Shown here: positions 25,930-36,878 of the stretch, piece by piece
How positions within the stretch are numbered: the first letter of the stretch is position 1
Layout: each line of letters opens with the position of its first letter
DNA from: Paramesorhizobium salinisoli
Lineage (GTDB): Bacteria; Pseudomonadota; Alphaproteobacteria; Rhizobiales; Rhizobiaceae
Assembly: GCF_003335045.1 (NCBI RefSeq)
Contig: NZ_QOZG01000009.1
Span: forward strand, 124,001 to 188,000
Reading direction: 5' to 3'
Length of the DNA stretch: 64,000 nt
The notes under the pieces: generated by a model
Database searches by the model: none
Told to the model about the DNA's origin: nothing
The model's input: only the letters and a program-made list of their open reading frames with translations
Translations under genes and position numbers: made by a program

Positions 25930-27624
25930 TCAAAGTGTCAGGGCGTCTCGTGCGCGTCCCGTTGGACGCGGCGCTCTGACTGCCATCCACTTAGGGACTG
26001 GCGTCGCTTCGAGCAAGCTTTGCGTGTAGGGATGCACCGGATTTGCGAATATCGCCGATGTCGAACCGTCCTCGACAATCTCCCCCTGTTTCATGACGAC
26101 TATTCTGTCAGCGAAATGCCGGACGATTGGCAGATCATGGGTGATGAAGATATAGGAAAGTCCGAGACGGGTTCTAAGGTCTGCCAGCAAATCGATGATC
26201 TGAGCCTGGATGGACACGTCGAGCGCCGAAACGGCTTCGTCGCAGATGATCAGGTCGGGCTCGCTGGCGAGCGCGCGTGCGATTGCAATTCGTTGTCGCT
26301 GCCCGCCGGAAAACTGGTGCGGATAACGATCCACATGTTCGGGGTTGAGACCGACAAGCTCCAGGAGTTCGACCACACGGTCCTTCCATCGGGCTTGGGG
26401 CAGGATATCGCCATGAATGGCCCAGGGTTCCGATATGATCGCGTGGACGCTCATGCGCGGGTTCATCGAACCATATGGATCTTGAAACACCATCTGGACC
26501 TTGCGGCGGAAAGCCAGCAAGCGGGCCTGGTTCATGGAAAATATGTCTTCGCCGGCGAATATCGCCCTGCCAGCTGTCGGTTCGGTCAGCCGCAGAAGCA
26601 TCCGCGCCACACTCGACTTGCCTGAACCGGACTCACCGACAATGCCGAGCGTCTCTCCCTTTCTGATTTCGAAATTCACATCATTGACGGCACGAAACGA
26701 CTGTTTCTTGCCAAAAAGCCCTTGGGAAAAGAGATATTCCTTGGTCAGGTTCTCCACCTTCAGCACGGTTTCGCCCGACGGTATCGTCGATCGCCGGTTG
26801 CCGCCTTCCGCCGTATCGCCATGAGGCAAGGCGGAAATCAGCTTTTTTGTATAGGCGTGACGCGGCGAGGTGAAAACGTCCCTTGCGACACCAGCTTCGA
26901 CGATTTCACCGCGGTTCATGACGATAACACGGTCGGCCATCGAGGCGGCGACTTCCAGGTCATGGGTGATCAGGATAAGCGCCATGCCGGTTTCGTTCTG
27001 GAGATCGCGCAGCAGATCGAGAATCTGCGCCTGGACGCTGACGTCGAGTGCCGTCGTCGGTTCGTCCGCGATCAGGAGGTCCGGTTTCAGCGCAATGGCC
27101 ATCGCGATCATCACCCGCTGCCGCTGACCGCCGGAAAACTGATGCGGATATTGGTCGATCCGCGTATCGGGTTCGGGAATACCGACCCGCCGCAACAATT
27201 CGATGCTCCGCTCGCGGGCCTCCTTGCCGCTGGCGACGCCATGGCACGCGAAGATTTCGACGATCTGGCGCCCAACCGTGTAGACCGGGTTGAGATAGGC
27301 CAACGGGTCCTGGAAGATCATCGCGATCTTCTGGCCGTTGATCAGCCGACGCGGCTCTCCGCGCAGATTGCCGATGGGGGCGCCGTCGAAGGAAATGCGG
27401 CCGCTGACGATATCGCCGGGCGGCTGGTCGATCAAATCCATGACGGCGCTGGTGCTGACGCTTTTTCCCGAGCCGCTTTCGCCCAGGATGACAAGCGTTT
27501 CACCACGGCTGACGTCGAAGGACACCGCGTTGACGGCCCGCACCGGGCTCTCGTCCGAAAGAAAATCGACCGTCAGGTTTTCGACCGTCAGAAGAGGGGA
27601 GGTGCTCTTGCTTGTCGGGCTCAT
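25930..27624 (-). CDS. Dpp/Opp-type ABC transporter, fused double ATPase
   Basis: A 564-residue protein joining two oligopeptide-type ATPases. Domain 1 (about 10-265): [10 protein letters not shown] Walker [21 protein letters not shown] signature, [14 protein letters not shown] Walker B. Domain 2 (about 290-550): [45 protein letters not shown]; here Walker B ends DEA instead of the usual DEP. Each ends in the Opp C-terminal region ([21 protein letters not shown]). ATG 27624 overlaps the permease stop by 4 bp; a longer frame to 27756 is not supported. Energises import of the substrate bound by the downstream-encoded binding protein, probably an aldarate or uronate derivative by context. Confidence 0.93.
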   Translation of the reverse strand: MSPTSKSTSPLLTVENLTVDFLSDESPVRAVNAVSFDVSRGETLVILGESGSGKSVSTSAVMDLIDQPPGDIVSGRISFDGAPIGNLRGEPRRLINGQKIAMIFQDPLAYLNPVYTVGRQIVEIFACHGVASGKEARERSIELLRRVGIPEPDTRIDQYPHQFSGGQRQRVMIAMAIALKPDLLIADEPTTALDVSVQAQILDLLRDLQNETGMALILITHDLEVAASMADRVIVMNRGEIVEAGVARDVFTSPRHAYTKKLISALPHGDTAEGGNRRSTIPSGETVLKVENLTKEYLFSQGLFGKKQSFRAVNDVNFEIRKGETLGIVGESGSGKSSVARMLLRLTEPTAGRAIFAGEDIFSMNQARLLAFRRKVQMVFQDPYGSMNPRMSVHAIISEPWAIHGDILPQARWKDRVVELLELVGLNPEHVDRYPHQFSGGQRQRIAIARALASEPDLIICDEAVSALDVSIQAQIIDLLADLRTRLGLSYIFITHDLPIVRHFADRIVVMKQGEIVEDGSTSAIFANPVHPYTQSLLEATPVPKWMAVRAPRPTGRARDALTL

Positions 27625-28544
27625 CGCGGTGTCTTTCTCAGGCTCTGCAGGCGCCAGCGCTGCTGCGGGTCGGCAAACGTTCTGGCCCAACTGGACAGGA
27701 GGTTGAGCGACAGGGTCGTAAGCAATATGACAAGACCAGGCCAAAACGAGATCCACCAGGCGTTGGCAAGATAACCGCGGCCGTTTGCCACCATGGCGCC
27801 CCAGGTGAAATCCGGCGGCTGGATGCCGAGGCCGAGGAAGCTGAGCGAGGATTCAGCCAGGATCACCGTGGCGAAATCGAGCGCCGCTATCGTCAGGAGC
27901 GTGGGAAGGACGAGGGGCGCGATGTGGCGCACCACGATCCGCAAGGGACTGGCCCCCATCGATATGGCGGCGCTGACGAACATGCGCTCGCGAAGTTCCA
28001 GCACCTCGGCCCGCGTTGTGCGCAGATAGATAGGCATGCGGGTGAACGCCAGGACAATCACCAGATTGGTGATGCTCGGGCCCAGCGTGTAGAGCACGAT
28101 CAGCGCGAGAAGCAGCGACGGAAAGCTCATGACGACGTCTGCCAGACGCTGGATGATCTGGCTGTACCAGCGTTCGCTGTAGCCGGCGATCAGTCCCAGA
28201 ATGCCGCCGGTCAGCATCGAGCACAGCACGGCCGCAAAGGCGATACCCAGCGTATTCTGCGCGCCGACGACGAGGCGCGCGATGATCGGACGCCCGAGCG
28301 TGTCTGCGCCGAGGAAATAGATCCAGTCGTGCTGGAACGAAAAGGGTGCGAGATTGCGCTGCCGCAATCCCAGCTTGGTTGCGAGATCGCCGATGAGCGG
28401 CGGCCCTGCGAGCGTTGCAATGACGAGAAGCAGGAGAAAGATCACGGCTGCCAAAGCGAGTTTGTCTCGCTTGAGGCAGTTCCAGATCGTCCGGAGCTTT
28501 CCGGTGCGGGGAGAAACGGTGATGTCGCTGATGAGGGCGGTCAT
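27621..28544 (-). CDS. Dpp/Opp-type ABC permease (DppC-like)
   Basis: A 307-residue permease with an N-terminal cytoplasmic tail, one early helix (AAVIFLLLLVIATLAG) and the OppC domain ending in EAA-loop sequence ISMGASPLRIVVRHIAPLVLPTLLTI. LGADTLGRPIIARLVVGAQNTL is the usual DppC opening. Start ATG 28544, 4 bp after the DppB stop; an upstream open extension to 28610 overlaps that gene and is rejected. Confidence 0.92.
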   Translation of the reverse strand: MTALISDITVSPRTGKLRTIWNCLKRDKLALAAVIFLLLLVIATLAGPPLIGDLATKLGLRQRNLAPFSFQHDWIYFLGADTLGRPIIARLVVGAQNTLGIAFAAVLCSMLTGGILGLIAGYSERWYSQIIQRLADVVMSFPSLLLALIVLYTLGPSITNLVIVLAFTRMPIYLRTTRAEVLELRERMFVSAAISMGASPLRIVVRHIAPLVLPTLLTIAALDFATVILAESSLSFLGLGIQPPDFTWGAMVANGRGYLANAWWISFWPGLVILLTTLSLNLLSSWARTFADPQQRWRLQSLRKTPR

Positions 28545-28548
28545 GATC

Positions 28549-29463
28549 TTAATACCGGATTCTGGGATCGAGCACCGCATATAGAAGATCGATGCAGATA
28601 TTGAGGACAAAGATCGCGGTAGCGGTCACCAGGATGGTTGACTGGACGACGGCGAAATCGCGTAGGATGATGGCATCGATCATCAGCTTGCCGATGCCCG
28701 GCCAGCCGAAGACGGTTTCCACTATGACCGCACCATTGACCAGGCCGGCCGTCAGATCGCCGGCGACGGTGATGACGGGCAGGAGCGAATTTCGAAGCGC
28801 GTGGCCGAAGATGATTTCCTTACGGCGAAGTCCCTTGGCCCGCGCCGTCTTGATATAAGGCGCCGACAGGGCGCTCAGCATGGTGCCGCGGACGACCTGC
28901 ACCAGAAGCCCGAACGGGCGAAGCGCCAGCACGAAGACCGGCATGATCCAGTGTGCGAGGCTGCCGGTGCCCGATGTCGGCAGCAGATCGAAGCTGACGG
29001 CGAAGACCAGGATGCCGACAATCGCGATCCAGAAATCGGGCGCGCTGGCGCCGGTCAGGGAGACAAGACTGACAATGCGGTCGAAGAACCCACCTGGCCT
29101 GGTCGCTGCAATCGAGCCGGCCACTATGGCCAAGGCGATGGCAAGGGCCATGGCGACGAAAGCGAGCTTGAGCGTCTGCGGAAAGGCTTCAAGCGCGATC
29201 TCCATCGCTGACCTGTTCTGGCGGACGGATTGGCCAAAGTCGAGGCTGACGAGGTCGCGCAGATAGTTCAGGAACTGCCAGTGAATGGGTTGATCGAAAC
29301 CGTGTAGTCTGGCGAAGGCCTGCCGTGCCTCCAGTGTGGAATCGAGAGGCAGGAAAAGCGATGACGGATCGCCGGTCAACCGCGTCAGGAAAAACACAAG
29401 CGCAAGCAAGCCCAGGACGGAGATGATGCTGTGCGATGCGCGCCTGCCGATATAGCTGAGCAT
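28549..29463 (-). CDS. Dpp/Opp-type ABC permease (DppB-like)
   Basis: A 304-residue, six-helix permease. The opening RRASHSIISVLGLLALVFFLTRLTGDP, the LDFGQSVRQNRSAMEIALEAFPQTL segment and the EAA loop TARAKGLRRKEIIFGHALRNSLLPVITVAG are typical. First permease gene after the binding-protein gene, separated from it by a hairpin. Confidence 0.93.
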   Translation of the reverse strand: MLSYIGRRASHSIISVLGLLALVFFLTRLTGDPSSLFLPLDSTLEARQAFARLHGFDQPIHWQFLNYLRDLVSLDFGQSVRQNRSAMEIALEAFPQTLKLAFVAMALAIALAIVAGSIAATRPGGFFDRIVSLVSLTGASAPDFWIAIVGILVFAVSFDLLPTSGTGSLAHWIMPVFVLALRPFGLLVQVVRGTMLSALSAPYIKTARAKGLRRKEIIFGHALRNSLLPVITVAGDLTAGLVNGAVIVETVFGWPGIGKLMIDAIILRDFAVVQSTILVTATAIFVLNICIDLLYAVLDPRIRY

Positions 29464-29551
29464 GGAAGTGCCTTGTGGATTGTCAACAGGAACTCTTTGT
29501 CTGGCCGCCTGATCCTATTCGAAAGCCTGCGACTTTTCGGATCATGCGAGG

Positions 29552-29576
29552 GAGCGCGGGCATCTCGCCCGCACTC
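29552..29576 (-). terminator. Intercistronic hairpin after the Dpp-type binding-protein gene
   Basis: GCGGGC/GCCCGC core stem extended by GAG/CTC across one mismatch, loop of 5 nt, 20 bp beyond the binding-protein stop. Probably attenuates read-through into the permease genes. Confidence 0.7.
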
Positions 29577-29596
29577 AATGCCGGATCTGGCCGAAC

Positions 29597-31108
29597 TCAG
29601 TTTTTCAACTGAATATTGGCGAGTGGAATTTCACTGTTGGTGGTGATGTCTGGATGCCAATCCAGCCGTTTGCCGACCCTGGTGTAGCCGATCATGTGAT
29701 ACATCGGGATATCAGCTACCACATCGTTTCTCGCCTTGGCGAAAATCATCTTGAAATCCTTGGCCCGGTCCTCGCCGCTGGTGGCAAGAGCCGTGTCGAT
29801 CTCCTTGTCGAGCGCCGGGTCGGATACGGTCGCATACTGTCCCGTAGAGCGATAGAAGATCGGGATGGTAAAAGCCGCGTCGCCCTTGTTGTTGTCGTGC
29901 TGCATCTGCAGCAGGGTGGCGCCGCGCTCTTCCGGATAGGGCTTCTGGAGATAGCGTATCCAGTCGGCAACATCGAGCATGGTCAGTTTGACGTTGAGGC
30001 CGGCCTCCCGCCACATGGCGACCATAGCCTCCATGGCCTCGCCCCCATTGGGATAAATCCCGTTGCGTCCGATCAGGGTGATCTCGCTATCGACGGGAAC
30101 GCCCGCGGCTTTCGCCTCGGCAACCAGCGCCGCGGCCTGTGCGGGATCGGACTCCCACGGCTTCAGGGTTTCATCATGGCCGTTGATGCCCGGAACGGCC
30201 ATCTGCGAGGCGCGCTTCACATCATCGCCGAATAATTGGGTCAGCCCTTCCCAATCAATAGCCAGGTTGAGCGCCTTGCGGATACGCAGATCATTGAGCG
30301 GCGGCTTGCTCATATCGATGCGGATCGCGGTGGTTTCCGAGTTCAGATAGGCGAAATCCGTCTCCGAATTGGTTGCGTCCTGAATCGCGATCGAGGGTGT
30401 CAGATCGGCTTCGCCGGTTTCGACCATCGCGGCACGGATGGAGGATTCGGAGCGCCAGACATAGTTTGCCTTCTCGATCACCGGCTTGGCGCCCCAGTAG
30501 CCATCGAAGCGCTCAAGCGCTACCGATTGGGTGTCGAAGGATGCCAGTTTGAACGGGCCGGTTCCGACCGGATCGTTGACCGGCTTGTCCACCGGCGTAT
30601 CGGGAGAAACCACCATGACCACGCTGAGCAGTGTCGGCATGATCGGTTCCGGCCGGTCCGACTTGATGTCGAGCGTCAGGGCATCGACGGGTGTCGCCTC
30701 GATCTTCCTGTCGCCGAATTTGGCCATGTTGTTGCAGGTCATCGTCCCGCCCGTCATACGCTTGATGGAAAAGGCGACGGCTTCCGCCGTCAAGTCCTTT
30801 CCGTTCTGGAACTTGACGCCGGGTCTGATTTTGAAGCGCCAGGTCGTATCATCGACGCGGGTCCATTCTGTTGCCAGTTTCGGCTGCGGCAGGCCGGTCT
30901 TGGCGTCGATGACCGTCAGGGCTTCCGTTACGTTCTGGCTCAATATCTGCCCGACATTGGTGATGATCGTGCCGCAGGGCTCCAGATTTGCCGGCTGCTC
31001 CGGCAAAACGATCTTGATGGCTTTCGACGCGTCCTGGGCATATACTGCCCACGTGGTCGAAGCCATCAGCGCCGTGGCGAAGATCGTGATTCTGCTTGTC
31101 TTTCCCAT
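29597..31108 (-). CDS. Dpp/Opp-type ABC substrate-binding protein
   Basis: A 503-residue family-5 extracellular solute-binding protein. Signal peptide MGKTSRITIFATALMASTTWAVYAQ; then LEPCGTIITNVGQILSQNVTEALTVIDAKTGLPQPKLATEWTRVDDTTWRFKIRPGVKFQNGKDLTAEAVAFSIKR, the SBP_bac_5 core. Despite the peptide-transporter family, its place between kdgD and KGSA dehydrogenase suggests it may bind sugar acids (glucarate, galactarate or oligouronides) instead of peptides. ATG 31108 has a GGGAGGAG site. Confidence 0.92.
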   Translation of the reverse strand: MGKTSRITIFATALMASTTWAVYAQDASKAIKIVLPEQPANLEPCGTIITNVGQILSQNVTEALTVIDAKTGLPQPKLATEWTRVDDTTWRFKIRPGVKFQNGKDLTAEAVAFSIKRMTGGTMTCNNMAKFGDRKIEATPVDALTLDIKSDRPEPIMPTLLSVVMVVSPDTPVDKPVNDPVGTGPFKLASFDTQSVALERFDGYWGAKPVIEKANYVWRSESSIRAAMVETGEADLTPSIAIQDATNSETDFAYLNSETTAIRIDMSKPPLNDLRIRKALNLAIDWEGLTQLFGDDVKRASQMAVPGINGHDETLKPWESDPAQAAALVAEAKAAGVPVDSEITLIGRNGIYPNGGEAMEAMVAMWREAGLNVKLTMLDVADWIRYLQKPYPEERGATLLQMQHDNNKGDAAFTIPIFYRSTGQYATVSDPALDKEIDTALATSGEDRAKDFKMIFAKARNDVVADIPMYHMIGYTRVGKRLDWHPDITTNSEIPLANIQLKN

Positions 31109-31175
31109 GTTTTCTCCTCCCGTTAATTAGTAACTGCGCGGCGGACCAAGCCGCCACGCGCTCTGTTCGCAAGTC

Positions 31176-32174
<999 letters not shown>

Positions 32175-32900
32175 TCAGGCGGGCCTGCGGGTGGCCAGAC
32201 CCCGATAGCGTTTGATGCCGCCCAGCAAGTGCCGACGCATCGCATCGCGAGCCTGCTCGGGGTCCCGTGCAAGAATGGCATCCACCACCTCGCCGTGCTC
32301 CGCCAGCAGGATGTTATCCCGATTGGGCAAAGGGTCGATTCCGCCCATTACCTTCCGGAATTTAACACGCGGGATGATGCGTCGGCCGATATGCTCGAGG
32401 AATGTCTTGAAGCGGATATTGTTGGTTGCCGTCGCTATGGCCATGTGAAATCGAAAATCGGCATCGTCGGTGGGTTGGCCCTCGGCCACCAGTTTGGCGA
32501 ATATATCGAGTTGAGCCTGTATTTCGGCCTCCTGCGCCGGAGAACTGCGCAGAGCGGCAAGTCCTGCGGCCTCCACTTCTATGCCGATCCGCAACTCCAG
32601 TTCCTCGATTATATCGGAAATCTTGTCTGTCGCATTGGTAAAAAGATCCAGCGTTTCCGCCGTTTGCTTGGGCCCGAGCACGAAGACACCGACGCCGTGG
32701 CGTGATTCCACGAGCCCGTCCGCTCGCAAGGTTGCTATTGCCTCGCGAATAACGGTGCGGCTCACGCCGAACCGCTCGACAAGCACCGGCTCGGTTGGAA
32801 GCTTGTCGGCCGGAGCGTAGTCGCCTCCCTCGATCTGCTCGCGAAGCTGCTCGGCCACTTTCCAGGCCAATGTTTTCTTGGCGCTGATGCCACTGATCAT
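32175..32900 (-). CDS. GntR/FadR-family regulator (FCD domain)
   Basis: A 241-residue FCD-type regulator: winged helix about 10-75 (KVAEQLREQIEGGDYAPADKLPTEPVLVERFGVSRTVIREAIATLRADGLVESRHGVGVFV), then the FCD domain with DFRFHMAIATATNN, EHGEVVDAILARD and AMRRHL metal-ligand positions. It is upstream of kdgD and the Dpp-type transporter on the same strand and probably represses them until an aldarate or its keto product is present. Confidence 0.92.
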   Translation of the reverse strand: MISGISAKKTLAWKVAEQLREQIEGGDYAPADKLPTEPVLVERFGVSRTVIREAIATLRADGLVESRHGVGVFVLGPKQTAETLDLFTNATDKISDIIEELELRIGIEVEAAGLAALRSSPAQEAEIQAQLDIFAKLVAEGQPTDDADFRFHMAIATATNNIRFKTFLEHIGRRIIPRVKFRKVMGGIDPLPNRDNILLAEHGEVVDAILARDPEQARDAMRRHLLGGIKRYRGLATRRPA

Positions 32901-33190
32901 ATTACGCTCTCCGTTTCAGGAAACGTATATCACGAGACATGAAGATGGAAACAGCGGTGATGCCCTTAAGACATAATATGACTGCGACGGGTGTGGCGAA
33001 GAACATCGAGCCGGCCTGCCGGCTTTCCGCTCATCATTGTCTCCTGCGCGATCAAGCGAGCAACGCCGGGAGAACGCATGGAACGCGGGCCAAGATGCGT
33101 TAGCCTGGTCGCGAGGCGGCAGGAATTTTCCATCCGAATGATACAATCAATAATAGAAACGATTGCCCCGCCGGCGGCCGCTCTGTCTGG
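32901..33190. other. Intergenic region upstream of the GntR gene
   Basis: No gene seen. CGTTTC-ag-GAAACG at 32912-32925 is a perfect 6-bp-arm palindrome just upstream of the GntR start and may be a regulator site. The rest, up to the GGDEF/EAL gene stop, carries nothing recognised. Confidence 0.4.
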
Positions 33191-35368
33191 TCAGGTGGTT
33201 GCAATGGCGCCTTTAACGGCGTGAGACGGCGTGCCTTCGCCAAGGAGACTGTTCAACTCGGATACCGGAAGTGGCTGGGACAGCAGGAACCCCTGCAGAT
33301 TATCGCACCCCATCTGCTGCAGGCGTTTCCCCTGTTCCTTGGTTTCCACGCCTTCAGCCGTGGTTTTCAAACCGGTGGCGCGCGCAAGTTCAACGATGGC
33401 CTGAACGATTGCTTCATCGCCACTTTCCGCTCCAAACCCTTTGATGAAGCTGCGATCGATCTTGATACGATCAACTTCCAGCCTTTGAAGGCGGCTCAGC
33501 GACGAAAATCCCGTTCCAAAATCATCCAGGGCGATTCTGACGCCCAGCTGACGTAACGCTTTGACATTCTGTTCGCACTGTCCTGAATTGTCGGTCAGCG
33601 CGCTTTCCGTCATCTCCAGTTCGAGCTTCTGCGGGTTCATGCCAAGAGAGAGAAGCAGATGAGCTACTCCCGCCGCATAGCTCGGATTTCGCAATTCGAT
33701 GGCCGACACATTGACTGCGACAGTGCCGACCGGCCAGTTGATCGCTGCCGTGCATGCTTCGCGCAGCACCTGTTCGCCAAGTTTTTCAATGAGCCCGGCT
33801 TCCTCTGCGATCGGTATGAACACATCCGGAGAAATCCATCCGCTCTTGGGGTGGTGCCATCGAAGCAAAGCCTCGACGCCGGTTATTTTCCTGTCGGTGG
33901 CTGAATAGATGGGCTGATAATAGACCTGGATCTGATCTTTGGCCTGCAGGGCCGCACGCAGATCCTGTTCGATGTTGCGACGGACCTGCAGGATAGTATC
34001 CATTTCCTTGCCGAATACCGCATATCGACTCCGGCCGCTGCTTTTGGCGTGGTAGAGCGCAATATCGGCCTTTCTCGTGAGTTCCGTCCGTTCCAGCCCA
34101 TCGGTCGGAGCAAATGCCACGCCTATGCTGGTGCCCACGAATATCTGGCTTCCATAGAGATCGAACGGGTGTCGGATGGTATCGATGATCCGCTGGCAGA
34201 GATTGCTGATATCTTCCTTCCGCGTCACGTCGGAAACGATGATGATGAATTCGTCTCCGCCAATGCGCGATACGGTATCGATGTCGCGCGTCAGCTTTCT
34301 CAGGCGCTCGGCGAACTCGCGGATGAGTTCGTCGCCAGCCGGATGACCGAGTGTGTCGTTGACCTGTTTGAAGTGGTCGATGTCGAGATAAAGGACCGCC
34401 AGCTTGCTTTTGCCGCGAGGCTGTCGTGCCAGGGCCTGCTCCAGTCTGGCGTTGAACAGCGTCCGGTTAGGTAATCCTGTGAGGGGATCGTGCAGAGCGA
34501 GATGGTGGAGCTTTGCTTCGCTCATCCGCAGTTTTGTCGAGCGCTTGTGAAGAACGGCGATGAGCGCTGCAATAGTCGTCAGTACGGTGGCGAGCAATGC
34601 CAACAGAATCGGGGTGATGGAATCCAGGACCGCCGATCCAGGACGGTAAGGTTTCCAGATGAAATAGCCGATTGTTCGACCTGATGCGGAATTGAGCGCG
34701 TAGCTGACTTCCTTGGGTGCGCGGTCATTGTTCCAGGAAAACCGCAGCCCTTCAAAATGATAATCCCGTCCCAGTTCCGTTGTGAACCGGCCATCGAGAA
34801 ATCTCACGGCGACGTGCAGATATTCCGACCCGGGCACCTGCTCTATATTTCCCGTATCGGAAACAATCGGTTTGACGCTGACCACGGCCGGGTGGCCCTC
34901 GACGACCATAAGATCGGCTTCGCCAGGTGTAAGGATCTTCTCATTGACGCCTGTTGTGTCGGAGGCCCGCAATTTCGCCCGTAAGGATTTCACCAGGGGC
35001 AGGGCACTGGATGCGATCTTGTCATAGGCGGACACATCGGAGACATGGCCGCCGGAAAAGGCATAGACGGCTTGATCCTGGGAATTAAGTATATAGGCGC
35101 CGTCATGGCCGAAATAGGTATGCATCCATGTTCCGAGATTGTGGTCGATCCACTCCTCGGAGCCGCCTGACTTGACCGCCTTCAAAGCGTCATCCCATAC
35201 GGTCACGCTCTCCTGATCGTGAGCCACCGCGGACCTCATCTGGGATACAACCAGCGCAACAAGGCGCTCCTGCCGATCGATGGCAACGCGATCAGTTTCG
35301 TGACTGGACCATACAAGGAGCAAGAAAAACGCAATCGCGGCAATGATTGCAGCGAGAACAATGGGCAT
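33191..35368 (-). CDS. Membrane GGDEF-EAL protein (c-di-GMP turnover)
   Basis: A 725-residue protein with a helix at 1-20, a periplasmic CHASE4-like sensor (about 35-245: WDDALKAVKSGGSEEWIDHNLGTWMHTYFGHDGAYILN), a second helix near 255-275, a GGDEF domain (about 290-455) and an EAL domain (about 470-710). The diguanylate cyclase motif RIGGDEF is intact, as are the phosphodiesterase signatures EALLRW, EMTES, DDFGTG and EGVET, so both activities are possible. A CTG codon at 35380 with GGGAGG five bases upstream may be the true start, adding MKTG before the membrane helix. Monocistronic; no obvious link to the sugar operons. Confidence 0.93.
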   Translation of the reverse strand: MPIVLAAIIAAIAFFLLLVWSSHETDRVAIDRQERLVALVVSQMRSAVAHDQESVTVWDDALKAVKSGGSEEWIDHNLGTWMHTYFGHDGAYILNSQDQAVYAFSGGHVSDVSAYDKIASSALPLVKSLRAKLRASDTTGVNEKILTPGEADLMVVEGHPAVVSVKPIVSDTGNIEQVPGSEYLHVAVRFLDGRFTTELGRDYHFEGLRFSWNNDRAPKEVSYALNSASGRTIGYFIWKPYRPGSAVLDSITPILLALLATVLTTIAALIAVLHKRSTKLRMSEAKLHHLALHDPLTGLPNRTLFNARLEQALARQPRGKSKLAVLYLDIDHFKQVNDTLGHPAGDELIREFAERLRKLTRDIDTVSRIGGDEFIIIVSDVTRKEDISNLCQRIIDTIRHPFDLYGSQIFVGTSIGVAFAPTDGLERTELTRKADIALYHAKSSGRSRYAVFGKEMDTILQVRRNIEQDLRAALQAKDQIQVYYQPIYSATDRKITGVEALLRWHHPKSGWISPDVFIPIAEEAGLIEKLGEQVLREACTAAINWPVGTVAVNVSAIELRNPSYAAGVAHLLLSLGMNPQKLELEMTESALTDNSGQCEQNVKALRQLGVRIALDDFGTGFSSLSRLQRLEVDRIKIDRSFIKGFGAESGDEAIVQAIVELARATGLKTTAEGVETKEQGKRLQQMGCDNLQGFLLSQPLPVSELNSLLGEGTPSHAVKGAIATT

Positions 35369-35774
35369 TCCTGTTTTCAGAAAGACCTCCCAGTAATCGA
35401 CTCACTCGACAGGCACGACATGATACAGCCCGGCTTTCCTTTTTTAGTAACATGGATGTGATTGGTTAAAAGCATATGTAGAAGGTAAGCCTCAGAAAGA
35501 TTTCATGCTCCGCGGTCTTTCACAAAGTGAGGGATGCCCGACTTGGGCAAATTCGCAGAGTGATATGGCAGGAAGCGGATTTGTCCCTATCTTGGCCCAG
35601 GCGTCAAGCCTGTGTGGGGTCTTCTCGATTATTGGAAGAGTGAGCGCCAGCGCGGCGCGCAGGAACCGCTTCACATATTAAACCCATGCCATCTTTCTGT
35701 TCCAGGCCGTTGCGGATGGTGACGCAGTACAGCGTTTAAATCGTGGTATTCGGGGAATGAAAAACGGCCACGGC
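35369..35774. other. Intergenic region with no supported gene
   Basis: Lies between the aglK stop and the GGDEF/EAL start. A 60-residue minus-strand frame (35492-35674) begins with GTG and lacks a good ribosome site, so I do not call it. Presumably holds the GGDEF/EAL promoter and the end of the agl transcript. Confidence 0.45.
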
Positions 35775-36860
35775 CTACCGCAACGCCTTCCCCTCCGCGT
35801 CGAATACATGCAACTTTGTCGCGTGGGCCGTCAGGCGTATCTTTTCATCGCGCTGGAAAGGCTGGTTACCAGGAAGCTTGGCAATCAGGGGCTCTTCGCT
35901 GGACGGCACCTCGACATAGAGAAGCGTCACTTCGCCCAGCGCCTCGATGATCGAAATCGTGCCCTCTATGATGAAATCCTCGCTAGTCGTAACGGTCAGG
36001 TCCTCCGGCCGTACGCCGAAGCTTACTGTTGCACCCTTTTTTGATTCCGCCGTGGGGATATCGAGCGTCACCTGCCGGTTCCCGGGCAGAGCCAGGGTGG
36101 TCTTCGCTCCGGAACCGATTAATGTGGCCGGAATGATGTTCATGGCCGGCGAACCGATGAATTTGGCGACGAAGAGGTTCGCGGGGCGCTCGTAAAGCTC
36201 CATCGGGGCGCCAACCTGCTCGATCCTGCCACCGGACAGGACAACGATGCGGTCGGCGAGCGTCATCGCTTCCACCTGGTCATGCGTCACATAGATCATC
36301 GTGGTATTGGGCATGGCTTCGCTGAGCTTGGCGATCTCGATGCGCGTGGCGACCCGAAGTGCCGCGTCCAGGTTCGACAGCGGTTCGTCGAAGAGGAACA
36401 CCCTGGGGTCGCGGCAGATCGCGCGCCCGATGGCGACGCGCTGGCGCTGGCCGCCGGAAAGCGCCTTGGGCAGGCGGTCGAGATAGTCCGTAAGTTGCAG
36501 GACGTTCGCTGCCGCATGCACGCGCCGGTCGATCTCCTGTTTTGTTTCCCGCGCGATGCGCATGCCGAACGCCATGTTGTCGTAGACCGTCATGTGCGGA
36601 TAGAGCGCATAGGATTGGAACACCATCGCAATGCCGCGTTTCGACGGGGGAACGTCGTTGACCACCTCACCGCCGATCTCCAGGGTGCCGCCCGAAATAT
36701 CCTCGAGCCCGGCAATCATCCGCAGAAGTGTCGATTTGCCGCACCCCGATGGGCCGACGAAAACGACGAACTCTCCCTCGTCGATTTCCAGGTCGATCCC
36801 GTGGACCACCTTGACGCTGCCATAGGACTTCCTGATGTCCTTCAAACGTACTGCTGTCAT
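35775..36860 (-). CDS. aglK: Alpha-glucoside ABC transporter ATPase
   Basis: A 361-residue MalK/UgpC-type ATPase. VGPSGCGKST (Walker A), [15 protein letters not shown] (signature), VFLFDEPLSNLDA (Walker B), YVTHDQVEA (H-loop); residues ~240-361 form the regulatory OB-fold ending AHATKLHVFDAEGKALR. Last gene of aglEFGAK. Two bases differ from most neighbours in style: ATG is preceded by GAGGGAGGA, a strong site. Confidence 0.95.
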   Translation of the reverse strand: MTAVRLKDIRKSYGSVKVVHGIDLEIDEGEFVVFVGPSGCGKSTLLRMIAGLEDISGGTLEIGGEVVNDVPPSKRGIAMVFQSYALYPHMTVYDNMAFGMRIARETKQEIDRRVHAAANVLQLTDYLDRLPKALSGGQRQRVAIGRAICRDPRVFLFDEPLSNLDAALRVATRIEIAKLSEAMPNTTMIYVTHDQVEAMTLADRIVVLSGGRIEQVGAPMELYERPANLFVAKFIGSPAMNIIPATLIGSGAKTTLALPGNRQVTLDIPTAESKKGATVSFGVRPEDLTVTTSEDFIIEGTISIIEALGEVTLLYVEVPSSEEPLIAKLPGNQPFQRDEKIRLTAHATKLHVFDAEGKALR

Positions 36861-36878
36861 GTGTTCCTCCCTCGGGCA

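Noticed and set aside
24479-26029. A 516-codon plus-strand frame
   Set aside because: It is antisense to the aldehyde dehydrogenase, whose catalytic motifs are clear. It is an artefact of high-GC codon bias.
35492-35674. A 60-codon minus-strand frame in the gap beside aglK
   Set aside because: It needs a GTG start, lacks a good ribosome site, and the sequence shows no family or convincing signal peptide.
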